Source of the DNA: Macrolepiota albuminosa
Taxonomy: Eukaryota; Basidiomycota; Agaricomycetes; Agaricales; Agaricaceae
Assembly: GCA_027475525.1 (NCBI GenBank)
Contig: JAMWFC010000046.1
Coordinates: 868,001 to 932,000, forward strand
Reading direction: 5' to 3'
Length of the DNA: 64,000 bases
The position numbers and the translations under genes were made by a program. Below are positions 48,957-59,879 of the stretch, in pieces; position 1 is the stretch's first letter; every line of letters starts with the position of its first letter. The notes below the pieces were generated by a model. The model had not been told where the DNA came from, did not search any database, and saw nothing but the letters and a program-made list of their open reading frames with translations.

Positions 48957-48998
48957 GGATCTCTAGGGCAGAATTCTGCCAGAAACCCGTCTCCAGCG

Positions 48999-49152
48999 TA
49001 GGCGCCGCCTGCTAGACCAGTCGGCTGAAGGCATAGCTCCTTCCCACCCATCAACTCCACAACCACCTGGTGCCTTAGGCGCCGCCTGCTAGACCAGTCG
49101 GCTGAAGGCATAGCTCCTTCCCACCCATCAACTCCACAACCACCTGGTGCCT
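48999..49152. repeat. Exact 77-bp tandem duplication no. 2
   Basis: 48999-49075 equals 49076-49152. It lies in the gypsy-2 leader before gag. Confidence 0.95.
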
Positions 49153-49394
49153 TACCGGGTCTCTCTCTTGCACAGGAACTACAGAATGCCACTGTAGACG
49201 CATTTCCTGATTTCTTCCCACATTCCCTCGATTATAGCGCCGACGACCCCTTAGCGTCGCCATTTACCGTACTGCAACCAGTCACCCCCATTACTCCGCT
49301 AACGCCTCTTTCACAACTCATCTCTCTTACCCCATCGCCAATCTCTAGAACTCCTTCCCCACTACCGCTAACCGAACTCGCCAACACTGTCGCC

Positions 49395-50969
49395 ATGGAA
49401 CAACAAGTCCAGCGCATGCCGCCATGCAACCACTTCTCGGCACTGAAATGGGACGAGTCCAAGCCACGGGAGCTCTCCTAGTATTTCAAGGAATTAGAGT
49501 ATTTATTCAGAGATTGTAACATTATTGACCACACACAGATGAAGGAGTACGCGGCAAGATATGTATCATATGACACGGCAGAGATGTGGACAGGTTTGAC
49601 CGAGTTTGCCGCCTTTGTCCCTGCCGCCCCACCCATTCCAGCCCAAGGCGCTTCGTATGAGGACTGGAAGACGGCAGTGATCCAGTTGTACCCTGGCGCA
49701 GAAGAGGCTACCCGATACACGGTAAACAAGCTCCAGAAACTAGTACAGGAATCATTCAACAGTGGCACATCGTCTCTTGGCGCATTCTCCACGTATTACC
49801 GCGAGTTCCAGAAAATTGCTAGGTGGCTTCTGCAGAACGGCAAGCTATACATTAACGAGGAACGTCGCCTATTCCAACAAGGCATCCCAACTTCGCTTTG
49901 GACTCACATTGCTCGTCGCCTAGAAATAGTTCACCAGGCTCATCACCCAGACGAGCCCTATAACGTTGCCGACATCTTTGAAGCCGGTAAATGGGTTCTC
50001 AAGGGAACAAACACTGGCGTTGGACTGCAGCGCGCTAGGACGAGCCCACCACCTGAGCAAACTAACGGTTTCATTCCCATCCCGCCTCCTGTTGCCGACT
50101 TCGTTAAGAAAGAGGAGCTCAATGCTGCAATTACCGCCACTGTCGCTTCCGCTATGACTCGTATTGAAACCATGATTACCACCAACCTCACTGCTAACCG
50201 ACCCGCTAACGTACCTGCACCTGGCCCTTGCCACTTCTGTGGGGAAATTGGCCATACCATGACTAGAGGACGCTGCGCGACTTTAGAGAATTATATTCGG
50301 CAAGGGAGAATTCGACGGGCTATCGACGGCAAGATAGTCCTCACCACTGGCGCCATCATTCCCAACTACCCAGACAAGAAGTCTTTCCAGGAACGAGTTG
50401 ATGAATGGCATAGGCGCAATCCAGGACAAATCGTCACCGGCATGCTTTCCAGCAACGCCAACCCCGACCCTGAACAGGCAACCCAACAGCAAATGGTTCA
50501 CGAGGTCTTACACTTCAACAGCGTTGGCAACCACCCTACTTTCTCGCAGGAAGAGCGTATCGCCAAGCTCCAACAGGAGTTGGATTCGCTTAAGAATCAG
50601 GTCTTTGATGGGGTTGAAGTTAAGCAGCCTAAACAGCCTCTCAAAGGATATAAGCCAATGCCTCCCGCTAGCAAGTTACCGACTCCTGCTCCTGCCGCAC
50701 TGCCTGCTACTACCCCTGCTACTACCTCAGAACCATCGTCGTCCGCTACCGCTCCCGAACCGCCTTTGCCGCCCCTCCGCCTGCTACTACCCCTGCTACT
50801 ACCTCAGAACCATCGTCGTCCGCTACCGCTCCCGAACCGCCTTTGCCGCCCCTCCATCCCTACTCAGGGATTCCCGACCGTTACCATGCTCCCGCACAAC
50901 AAAATTTTGCCGCTCCCGAGAAACGTCCTGAGGGTGGCTACCGACCTACCGCGCCAATATTCGATATAG
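49395..50969 (+). pseudogene. gypsy-2 gag
   Basis: ATG at 49395 (MEQQVQRMPPCNHFSALKWD), in-frame TAG at 49479-49481, then an open frame through FKELEYLFRDC, SYEDWKTAVIQLYPGAEE, TYYREFQKIARWLL, RRLFQQGIPTSLW, and a CCHC-like knuckle CHFCGEIGHTMTRGRC (50229-50276; C-x2-C-x4-H-x6-C, two residues longer than usual at the end). A Pro/Ala/Thr-rich linker follows. The frame is thrown by the 77-bp duplication at 50702-50855; without it gag would run in frame into the protease. Apart from the one TAG, the gene looks recent. Confidence 0.88.
50702..50855. repeat. Exact 77-bp tandem duplication no. 3
   Basis: 50702-50778 equals 50779-50855. 77 is 2 modulo 3, so it shifts the frame from that of gag to that of the protease. 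Removing one copy joins them. Confidence 0.95.
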
Positions 50970-51784
50970 AGAAATCCAACCACGTCTTCAGCCGCATCAT
51001 GAAAACTGCCGTTACCTTATCAGTAGAAGAACTTTGTAGTATTGCTCCCGACGTCCATAACCAAGTCAAGACGGCAGTCACTCCCCGACAACCCTTGGCA
51101 ACAACCGTTGCCGAGGTTGAGGATCTCGACGACGCGCTACCCGGTTTTTCTGTTACCGTAGACTCGCTGGATACTGAAGACACTCCTGCCAACCCTATCG
51201 CTAATGCCACCTCTGTGGACCCAGTGGAGACCTACCTTAGGTCAGTAGACCATGGAGAAGACCCAGCAATCCTTACCGTCGCTCAAGAATCACACACTAT
51301 TCGCTCAGTAGCGCTAACGGTAGACAACAAGCACGAGGTAGAGGCAATTGTGGATAGCGGGTCTCAAATCATTTCTATGGCAGCCGAAGTCGCTAACGAT
51401 CTGGGCCTTATTTATGACCCTACCGTTATACTAAACATGCAGAGCGCTAACGGTACGGTGGATAGATCCCTAGGCCTCGCCAAGAATGTGCCATGCACCC
51501 TTGGCGACATCACGTTTTATCTTCAAATACACATCTTACGTTCACCAGCATACGACCTGCTACTTGGCAGACCCTTCAACGTCTTGGCGCGATCAGTCGT
51601 CAAGACAGTTACCGACGACGAAATGACCTTAACAATTAGCGACCCAAATTCCGGAATCCGACGAACGGTGCCAACGTTCCCTAGGGAACAACAAAAAGGC
51701 GCCCGTGCTAAGCCCCCGGAGTTTACTGACCAGCACGCCAACGAGCCTCCCCATCGGTGTTTTCACAGACCATCGAGGAGGTGA
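50856..51784 (+). pseudogene. gypsy-2 retropepsin
   Basis: Open frame with the intact active site VDSGS (Asp at 51353-51355) in KHEVEAIVDSGSQIISM and the C-terminal motif AYDLLLGRPFNVLAR. It cleaves Gag-Pol. The frame is lost near 51776, and the linker to RT passes through another frame (TIEEVIGDDHGDVVLTLEYD) before returning near 51890. Confidence 0.88.
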
Positions 51785-51889
51785 TTGGCGACGATCACGG
51801 AGATGTAGTGCTAACGCTGGAATATGACCATTTTACTGGTCTTGTAAATGTTGTGTCTACCGCTTTTCTTGACGAAGAAGTTTTAACTA

Positions 51890-53850
51890 CTCTATCGACG
51901 CTGAGCTTTCCCAGAAAAATCAAAACATTACCGACTCTGCTCTAGCTTACTTGTACCTTACCGCTTCTGAATCCTTTCAAAACATTGCGTCTACCGATAC
52001 GTATCTTACTACCCTTCCGGGAGCATCGTCTCCTGCCGTTCTTGGACTTGCCGCTCCACAGGCTACAATTCCCCTTTCCACCTCTGCATATAACCAAGCT
52101 AACGCTCCCAAAAGGAAAGGGGTTCAAGTCAAAAAGAAATATAAGCCAGTTGCGCTTAAAACAAAACCCGTCGCTATGCACTCTCCCGAGACGTTTAGAA
52201 TCGAGCGCCAGATCATTGGCGACCCTCTTGCCGATATGCCAACCTTATTACTGAATCCGCCACCCTTTCAGCCCACGGGACGTTTTACCGTGGAGCGCCA
52301 ACAACAATTCGTGAAGGAGCATGATACAGGATTTTTGACCAAAGATGAGTTGAAAGTCCTTACCGATCTCGTCGCTAAGCAAGACAAAGCCTTCGCTTGG
52401 GAGGACTCAGAACGCGGCAGCCTCCGCACAGACTTCTTCCCGCCTGTCGTAATCCTGACCATCCCTCACGTGCCGTGGACTGAGCACAACCGACCGTTAC
52501 CGCCTGGAATCGAAGCCGAGGTCTGCCAAATCATTAAGACCAAAATGAAGGCTGGCGTATACGAGCCCTCCAATAGTTCTTACTGCTCCCGTTGGTTTTG
52601 CGTCCTCAAAAAGAACGGCAATCTACGCATAGTCCACAGTCTTGAGCTGCTGAATAGAGTCCCCATACGACACTCTGGCGTACCGCCTTTCCCTGACCAG
52701 GTTGCCGAGTCCTTTGCCAGGCGCATTTGTGGCGCCACCCTTGACCTTTACGTTGGCTACGATGAACGTCTGATACACCCTTCTTCCTGTGACCTCACCA
52801 CTTTTCAAACTCCGTTTGGCGCCTTGCACCTAGTCACCTTACCGATGGGATGGACAAACTCAGTCCCTATATTCCATGACGACATCACTTTCATCCTCCA
52901 ACCCGAGATACCGCATAATGTCCTTAGCTTCATTGATGACGTTGGCGTCAAAGGCCCCAAAGACTGGCGACTTGTAAACGGCTTACCGACGACCCATCCC
53001 GACAACTCCAACATTCGCTTAGCGCTATGGGAGTTTTTCCAGCTGCTCAATCGAGTTCTCCAACGTATGAAGTATAGCGGTGGTACCTTTAGCGGCCACA
53101 AACTCCTCTTATGCGCGCCAAGGTTCAAAATACTCGGTCACATCTGCACTCCCGATGGTCGTGTTCCCAACGAATCTTGCTTAGCACTCCTGGAGTGATG
53201 GGGTCCTTGCCGCGACTTATCTGAAGTTCGCGCCTTTCTTGGTACCGTTGGCGTTCTTAGGATATTCGTCAAGAATTTTGCCCATCGCACACATGCCCTT
53301 AACCGACTCACTCGCGCCAACAAGCCCTTTGAATTCGGGCCAGACCAGGTCATTGCACAACGAGACTTAGTAAAAGCCTTACAAGACGCCAAACCCCTAG
53401 TTCCTATCGACTATAGCTCTGCCGACCCCGTTGTCTTGGCGGTGGATACCTCGTACATTGCCGTTGGTTACTTCTTGTGCCAGTGCCTTAGCGACAATTG
53501 AAAACAGCGACGCTACAACCGCTTTGGGTCTATCACGCTAAACGACAGAGAGTCTCGCTACAGTCAGCCTAAGCTAGAGCTCTATGGACTCTTCAAAGCC
53601 TTCCGGTCGCTAAAGATGTATTTGATTGGCGTGCGGAACCTGATTGTTGAAGTCGACGCTAGGTACATCAAAGGCATGCTGCAGAATCCCGATATCTAGC
53701 CATCTGCTAGCATGAACTGATGGGTAGTCGCTATCCTCATGTTTCACTTTGAGTTGGTACACGTCAAGAGCTCTTTCCACGGACCAGATGGACTCTCTAG
53801 GCAACCACGGCAGCCTGGCGACCCGGCAGTGGACCCACGGGCTGATAGCG
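51890..53850 (+). pseudogene. gypsy-2 reverse transcriptase and RNase H
   Basis: RT: SSYCSRWFCVLKKNGNLRIV, DLYVGYDERLIHP, TTFQTPFGALHLVTLPMGW, catalytic LSFIDDVGVKGP (FIDD at 52929-52940), FSGHKLLLCAPRFKILGH, VRAFLGTVGVLRIFVKNFA. RNase H: VVLAVDTSYIAVGYFLCQ, LNDRESRYSQPKLELYGLF, IVEVDARYIKGMLQNPDI, then HGPDGLSRQPR. Both catalytic aspartates of RT are present. In-frame stops occur at about 53195 (TGA), 53499 (TGA), 53697 (TAG) and shortly after, several where Trp or Arg would be expected. F instead of Y in the x-x-DD motif marks the lineage. Confidence 0.9.
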
Positions 53851-54056
53851 ATTTCGAGGACTGGATCGACCGCTTACATGGTTTCGTGCACCTCATACAA
53901 CAGCCAATCCCCCTACTACGACGGCAACAGCCTACCAGCATATTTTTACATCCCATTATCCCTTACCGCCCCAAGATCTTTAGCGCACCCCTCATGTTCT
54001 ACACGGCAAGCATCCTTGAACAAGACTTGCCTCCAGTAAAAGTCGTACAGGAACCT

Positions 54057-54210
54057 CATCCGCTAAGAGAAGACAGCAGAAACCTGACCTACGACGCCGT
54101 TCCCCGATCCGCCAAGGCAAAGGCGGAAGACAGCATCCGCTAAGAGAAGACAGCAGAAACCTGACCTACGACGCCGTTCCCCGATCCGCCAAGGCAAAGG
54201 CGGAAGACAG
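54057..54210. repeat. Exact 77-bp tandem duplication no. 4
   Basis: 54057-54133 equals 54134-54210. It moves the pol frame from phase 0 (RNase H) to phase 2 (integrase start); deleting one copy restores continuity. Confidence 0.95.
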
Positions 54211-55653
54211 TCGCTTGTTAATAGTTGAGCAATGGATACAAGACCTTAAGCGACCCCCAGACCTTACCGACGAACAATACGCGACCTTTATCCGTTATGC
54301 CACCCACTTCTTCTTTACCGACAACCGCCTTTGGCGACAAAATTGAGATGGCGCTCACAAGCTGATCATCAAGCCAGAAAGTCGCTTACAAGTCCTGCGC
54401 GCCATGCATGACGAGCTAGGACATAGAGGTCTGTACGCTATCCGAGCTTCTCTTTTAGAACGATTCTGGTGGCCACACGCTAGTGCCGACATCGCCTGGT
54501 ACATCAGGACTTGTCACCTCTGCCAAATTCAACAGACACGCCAAGTACTCATCCCGCCAACCGTTGCAACGCCAGCTCCTCTCTTCAGCAAAATTTACGT
54601 CAAATTCAACAGACACGCCAAGTACTCATCCCGCCAACCGTTGCAACGCCAGCTCCTCTCTTCAGCAAAATTTACGTCGATACCCTGCACATGCCCAAAT
54701 CTGGTTGCTACAAGTACATCATTCAAGGTCGTTGCTCGCTAATCCACTGGCCTGAATTTCAAATGCTCCAAAGAGAAAATACAGAGGCGGTCGCCAAGTG
54801 GCTATTTGAGGACGTCATCTGCCGTTGGGGAGCGCTAAGAGAAATCGTCACGGATAACGGTGCGCCCATTATCAAAGCGCTAACATACCTCGCCAAGAAA
54901 TACAACATTCACCACATTCGAGTATCTGGCTACAACAAACGCGCCAATGGCCTGGTAGAGAGACCACACTTTGACGTTCGGCAAGCGCTCTTCAAGGCGG
55001 TCGATGGCGACGAATCTCATTGGAGCGAAGCAACTTACTCAGTATTTTGGTCGGAAAGAGTTACTATTCGTAAGCGCATGGGTTGTTCTCCCTATTACGC
55101 GGCTACTGGCACCCATCTGTTACTCCCTGCTGACATTATAGAAGCGACCTACCTTCAGCCAGCACCCAACAGCATCTTAGCGACTACCGACCTGATCGCC
55201 AGACGAGCTATTGATCTCCAGCAAAGGAAAGAAGATTTAGAGCGACTCCACAAGGTAGTCTTTAGCGCCCGTTGCCAAGCAGCCCTGCGATTTGAAACCG
55301 AGCATAGCGCTACCATCAAAGATTACAACTTCCCGAGAGGAGCGCTAGTACTTATGCGCAACTCCAAAATTGAAACCTCATACAACAAGAAAATGCGCCC
55401 ACGCTATCTGGGACCTTTGGTAGTTATTTCTCGTAACCGTGGAGGCGCTTACGTGCTCTGTGAATTAGATGGTTCAGTACTGCATTGACCTGTTGCCGCT
55501 TTTCGCCTATTGCCGTATCTCGCCAGGGAACAAATTGACTTGCCGCTGGAGGCGCTAGATATCGACACCGCCAAGTTAAGAGAACTTGAAGAAACCAAAT
55601 TATTGGACGATGATGACTTGCCGACCTTAGTTGAAGAAGAAGAAAACGATTAG
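54211..55653 (+). pseudogene. gypsy-2 integrase
   Basis: HHCC zinc finger (MHDELGHRGLYAIR...RFWWPH, then RTCHLCQ). Catalytic core: first Asp in VDTLHMPKSGCYKY, second in IVTDNGAP, Glu in RANGLVERPHFDVRQAL, so D-D-E is complete. A C-terminal part follows (RGALVLMRNSKIETSYNKKM, RYLGPLVVISRNRGGAY), a stop near 55488 and an acidic end to 55653. There is no chromodomain. A stop occurs before GAHKL and the frame is broken by the 77-bp duplication at 54524-54677. Confidence 0.9.
54524..54677. repeat. Exact 77-bp tandem duplication no. 5
   Basis: 54524-54600 equals 54601-54677, inside the integrase. The frame is 2 before and 1 after, exactly the shift caused by 77 extra bases. Confidence 0.95.
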
Positions 55654-56079
55654 AAAAGACTATACTGATAAGCTTTCATTTTCTATTACTTACTGTACTT
55701 ATCTTTCTTGCCGATACTTACTATACTATATTCAACAGACAATTTCTTACATAGTCAAGCCGCAGCGCTAGCGTGTCGCCAACGCTTAGCGCATTGCGCA
55801 ACTCTCGCCAAGGGTTTTTCGCTATGATGATTTACTGAGCGTTTCCCTGGTCCTCCAATTTTGTCTAAGTCCTTCACCTACTACTCCTCTTGCTAAAACC
55901 TACCTTAGAATACTTGCCGCTTGCTTTCTTTTTGCTTTACTTTCTTGGCTCTCTGATGAGGCGCTAACTCAGAATATGGGACTTATTTTTCCACTTGGCA
56001 AAAAGGCGGCAAGAAATGTATACGAGTGCGGTAACAAACAAAAATATATATACAAACGGCCTATCTACCCTAAGGTCCG
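55654..56079. other. Gap between convergent gypsy-2 genes
   Basis: Non-coding region between the pol end and the end of the antisense gene. TATACTATATTC-like AT tracts could serve as poly(A) regions for both. Confidence 0.4.
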
Positions 56080-58417
56080 TCAGTCTTCGCCATCGGAGAG
56101 CGGCAGGGAGTCGTCAAAAGGCAAGAGGTCGCCAACCTGAACATGGTTGAGGGCTTGCCACTCTAGCGCCTCATTACAGTCGGCTTGGTACTCTTGCAGC
56201 GCATCCATACTACGGGTCAAATTAGAGTATCGAAGTCGCGACGCCATGATTTGTTGCCGGGCTCGTTCGCGCTCGCGACCCAATACTGCATGCATGCTTG
56301 CCGCACGTACCGCCATCCGCTCTATAACCTGGGGCGGGTACAAGGCGACCACAGGATAGACCAAGTCTTCCCCCAGCCACTCATAAGAGTCGCCAGCAAC
56401 TCTTGGCTGAGGCTGGGGGGTCTATGATGAAGGGCCACTCGAGCTCGTCCAGTGCTGCATGGCTAAGTCGCCCTCACTTACCCAGGGGGCAGCAGGCTCC
56501 ACCGTCGGCAACTCCTGGGACTCGCCAGGTATCTCCCGCAATGTCTCATCCAAGTCGCCCTCGGCATCCTCATCCACCTGTTCCTTCCCTGGCGACCCCT
56601 GGCCCGTCTCTTCCGACTTCTCAACATCCTCAGGCGCCACCATTTCAACGTCCTCCGCTGCCGACCCCGTTTGAGCGCCAACGTTGGACGGGCCAGCAGA
56701 CGCGCCATCCGCCAAGTCAATTGGAGACAGCAGTTTACTGGGACCTGCCTCCCCGCTAGGAGGGGGCAGGCGACTCGCGGCAAGGGCCTGTTCCAACTCT
56801 TTCATCTCCCTGTCCTCAGCACTTGGAGAGGGGGATGGCGACTCGATGCGTACGCGTTTGGCCTTACCCTTGCCCTTGCTTGGGGAGGAGGCTTTGCGTT
56901 TTTCCTGGCGCTCGCCAGCGCCGCGCTTACCGACTGATTCCAATTCATCCCCTTGGCACGTCGGCAGCGCCAAGGAGGACTTGCTGATCTTGGCCGCTCT
57001 CCCAGCGGCAACCTCCTTGCGTTCCCCCTTGACAAACTCCCTTGCCCGCTTCACCAGAACAGCCCGGGAAAAAGTCTTCTCGATGAAGAGGTCAGGTGCA
57101 CCGCCACGCTCACAACTCTTGGCGCCATCAATGGTACAGGCACGCTTGAGAGTGCCGCATCGGTAGCACGGTTGAGCGCCAGTGGGGAACCAACAACTCT
57201 CGGGGTCGTTGTCGGCCCAGCATTTGTCACACTACCCTTACTTGAGAACCAGAACTATATGAAGAGCTAAGGCGACTTACCGCTCCACGCGACTCTTTAA
57301 ACTCTTGGCACGTCGCCAGGGAAACTGTGCGCTTGTTCTTCATCTCAGGCAACTCCACTCCTCCCTCAATGCCCTCATCCATCACTACGTCTTCCCGGCG
57401 CGGCAAGAGCAGACCCCTCAGCTCCTTGTCGTCAAATGTCGTCTGACTAGGGAGCTGGGAGAGAGTCAGTAGAAAGTCGGCAAAGAGTTATGGCAGCATA
57501 CCTCGTAGTGAGGACCCTTCCCCTTGCGAGACTAGCAAAAGTTACCATCGGTAAGAAGAAGCGCCAACGACAGCAGACTTACCTTCTTCTTCAAAGCTTT
57601 GCCAGGCTTTGAAGGCGAACCCTGTGTGCCTGCCGGCAGTGTGGGGCTCTGAACACTGCCGGCGCAAGACCCCTTGCTGGAACCCTCGGCAACGGACTCC
57701 TTCTTCTGCTCCTTGGCGAGCTCTGCCCGTGCCACCGCCAAGAAGTGCGCGGCAGCAGCGGCGGCAGCCTCCTCCTGCTCCTGCTCGATTTGCAATCGAG
57801 CAAGGGGCTCCAGTACCTCTTGCTTGCTACGGGGGGATAGTTCAGTCCATAGCTAGAGAAAGAAAGGTCAGAAGTTACTTACTTGGTTGCCGATGCGCTT
57901 ACGGTCATCGGCAATGCGCCAGAAAGAATGTCCTCCAGCTCATCTTCGATGGTGGAGACTGGGGGAGGCGCCTAGAGAGCAATCAGCTAAGCGACACGCC
58001 AGGCAGCAAAGACAACTTACGAAGCGGGAAAAGGGCGCTAACCACTCGGCGCCACGATTATCGACGTAACAGGCACGACACCACTCCCGCACCTCGATCT
58101 CGCGATCCCAGCCAACGCCAAGGACCCGCACCTCATACCATCGCTCCAGTAACTTCATCACGCCAACCACAAGATTTTGAGACGCCTCGGCGCCAACGCC
58201 CTCGATGTGCCAAATGAACCGGTTAGCCTTGGCGATGTAGGCGTACGCGGCTTCTTGAGCAGCTTGAGATGGGACGGGGGGCGGAGTTGGAATACAGATT
58301 TTGAGCGCCAGGAAAAGATGGGGAGAAGAAACGAAGTCCAAACTCACGCGCCAGGACTATAAACAAAATCTCAAGAATGCACGGACCACCTGTCACAAAA
58401 GCGGTAACGGTAACCAT
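56080..58417 (-). CDS. gypsy-2 antisense accessory gene, Cys-rich protein (7 exons)
   Basis: Seven exons: 58417-58348, 58262-58021, 57971-57903, 57852-57583, 57531-57502, 57454-57281, 57231-56080. All introns are GT-AG, phases agree, total 669 codons. It begins MVTVTAFVTGGPCILEILF, 43 bp from the 3' LTR. Segments: FIWHIEGVGAEASQNLVVGV, an Ala/Glu helix (QEQEEAAAAAAAHFLAVARA), then in exon 7 a cluster CDKCWADNDPESC...CYRCGTLKRAC...C (C-x2-C-x8-C-x8-C-x2-C-x6-C-x7-C), a basic Ser/Lys region, a long acidic region, and IERMAVRAASMHAVLGRERE near the end. The only defect is one in-frame TAG (56422-56424) with the same frame open on both sides. The cysteine cluster and basic region suggest a nuclear zinc-binding protein. 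Function unknown; it may be element-borne or captured. Confidence 0.72.
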
Positions 58418-58445
58418 ATTTGGTGACTGAGGACAGTCAATTTTT

Positions 58446-58459
58446 CAGTTGGGAGGAGA
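58446..58459 (+). other. gypsy-2 polypurine tract
   Basis: Purine-rich CAGTTGGGAGGAGA directly before the 3' LTR start. Confidence 0.75.
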
Positions 58460-59478
58460 TGATAGGACCCCATACAGGATCAGCGCATCAACGGCAGGCA
58501 ACAGCAACGCGGCACCGACTGAAAATACCTTAGCACACGCTAATTAACCAATTTTGGCGATATCTGACGGCCGCGCACGGCAAGAAGCAGATCCAATCAG
58601 TGATAACGCCGACAGCAGACAGAATGACAACTGACAGATGGCATCAGTCACTGATGACAGCGCTTAGGGAGAAGCCTGATGATCTATCAAAAACTGACGG
58701 ACAGCTTGGCGTTTGACCTTGGCGTCTGACACCGCTTAGCGCTTCGATTCGGCGCCTGACACCGCTAAGCACTTTGGACAGACAGAAGGGTGATGGATTG
58801 ATGATTTAGCACCGCGATCTGCCGCCTGGTGGCGCTAAGGGTCTTGAATGGACGGTAGGGATCTGAAACCGTTGGAGCTACCCCTATGAAATTTTCCAGT
58901 TTACCGCACTCTGGCGTCATTAGCCACTGGCGACGGTGAACTCATTGTAATATAAAAGTACTTACCGACTTGTACATACACCGCACTCTGGCGTCATTAG
59001 CCACTGGCGACAGTGAACTCATTGTAATATAAAAGTACTTACCGACTTGTACATACACAAGGAAGAACAATAGACCAGAGTTTACCACTCCCCTTTCTTC
59101 AGTCTCCCTTACGCTCAAGAGCTCATTTACGCTACAGTCGGCAACGTCAAACTCATCGGCAGTTACAGACGCCCGCCAACAATCGACACATTCGCGCCTT
59201 GCAGCTACAGCAGGCATTATCGACACTTAGACTTCGCTAAGCCTATCGTGCTCTTGCCGCTTAGCCTTGCCGTGTTCACTTACCGCTCCTTCCCTAGGTG
59301 CTTTACCTTAGCGCTTGACACTTGCCGACCCCGTTACCAACTTTACCCTATTTTCATAGGCACGTTCTCTGGGACCTGCCCGGGACTCCTCACATCACTT
59401 ATAGCGCGCCCAACGCAAACTCTTGGTACGGTAACACTATAACCACATTTGTTACTGACCAAACTTTGGGCGTCATCA
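58460..59478 (+). mobile_element. gypsy-2 3' LTR, 1019 bp
   Basis: Near-identical to the 5' LTR (few substitutions by eye). It is exactly 77 bp longer because of a tandem duplication at 58903-59056. Confidence 0.92.
58903..59056. repeat. 77-bp tandem duplication no. 6 (one mismatch)
   Basis: 58903-58979 and 58980-59056 differ by one base (gacggtg versus gacagtg). The 5' LTR has a single copy. It spans the TATAAAA box, so the 3' LTR shows two boxes. Confidence 0.92.
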
Positions 59479-59879
59479 CCGGAACCTCAGAGACTCAAAC
59501 CTGGCCCCATAGTACTTATAGCATAGCTCCCTGTTGTATTCGCTAGTCTTGATATTATACTTGTTAGCTTGCATGCCCCTTTGACTGACTGATATGCCCG
59601 ATTGGTATGCTTTGACTGGCATGCTCAAATTGTTTGCGTGCTCCTAAGACTGGTACGCACTTTATATCTTAAACTTACTAACTGGGTCTCGTCCTAGAAC
59701 CTCTGGTTCTTGACTTGACTCAAACTCTCTGAACTCTTCACCTCCACCCAATCCCCTGTTTGCGTCTTGAACCCTGGAAGCTCAGTTCAGAGTTCCAGAC
59801 ACCTGAGTACATGTAGATCAAGTCTGCCTTGTAAGGGCGTTGCTTTCCTGGAAAGCCCCCGACTCAGTGGAACCTGACA
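59479..59879 (+). mobile_element. gypsy-1 3' LTR, right part
   Basis: Continues the alignment with the gypsy-1 5' LTR from the point where 47995 stops, after the 4-bp duplicated ccgg, and ends GGAACCTGACA. Confidence 0.92.

Larger units (their letters stand above)
47996..59478 (+). mobile_element. Ty3/gypsy element gypsy-2, inserted in the gypsy-1 3' LTR
   Basis: Two near-identical LTRs (47996-48937 and 58460-59478) with TGAT...ATCA ends. ccgg lies on both sides (47992-47995 and 59479-59482), a 4-bp target duplication. Total 11.5 kb including four internal 77-bp duplications and one in the 3' LTR. It carries gag, protease, RT-RNase H and integrase on + and a multi-exon antisense gene before the 3' LTR. 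Far fewer stops and very similar LTRs make it the youngest element of the nest. I see no chromodomain. The RT motif is FIDD rather than Y-x-DD, so it belongs to a different lineage from gypsy-1. Confidence 0.93.
37617..59879 (+). mobile_element. Ty3/gypsy chromovirus (gypsy-1), itself interrupted
   Basis: Starts TGTCATGACC at 37617, ends GGAACCTGACA at 59879, with a perfect 5-bp target duplication ctccc (37612-37616 and 59880-59884). The 5' LTR is whole. The 3' LTR is cut by gypsy-2 after 47995 and resumes after 59478. Without gypsy-2 the element is about 10.8 kb, long for the family because of ~2.2 kb between the chromodomain and the 3' LTR that carries an antisense gene. The order gag-PR-RT-RH-IN-chromodomain makes it a chromovirus. 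Many stops and lost catalytic residues show it is dead. Confidence 0.93.

Noticed and set aside
48999..54677. 77-bp repeats as biological minisatellites or target duplications
   Set aside because: Identical period in unrelated sequences, exactly two copies each, and restoration of reading frames on removal argue for an assembly seam.
59248..59546. ORFs at 48707-48966 and 59248-59546 as a repeated small protein gene
   Set aside because: They are identical because they lie in the two LTRs of gypsy-2; no independent coding evidence exists.
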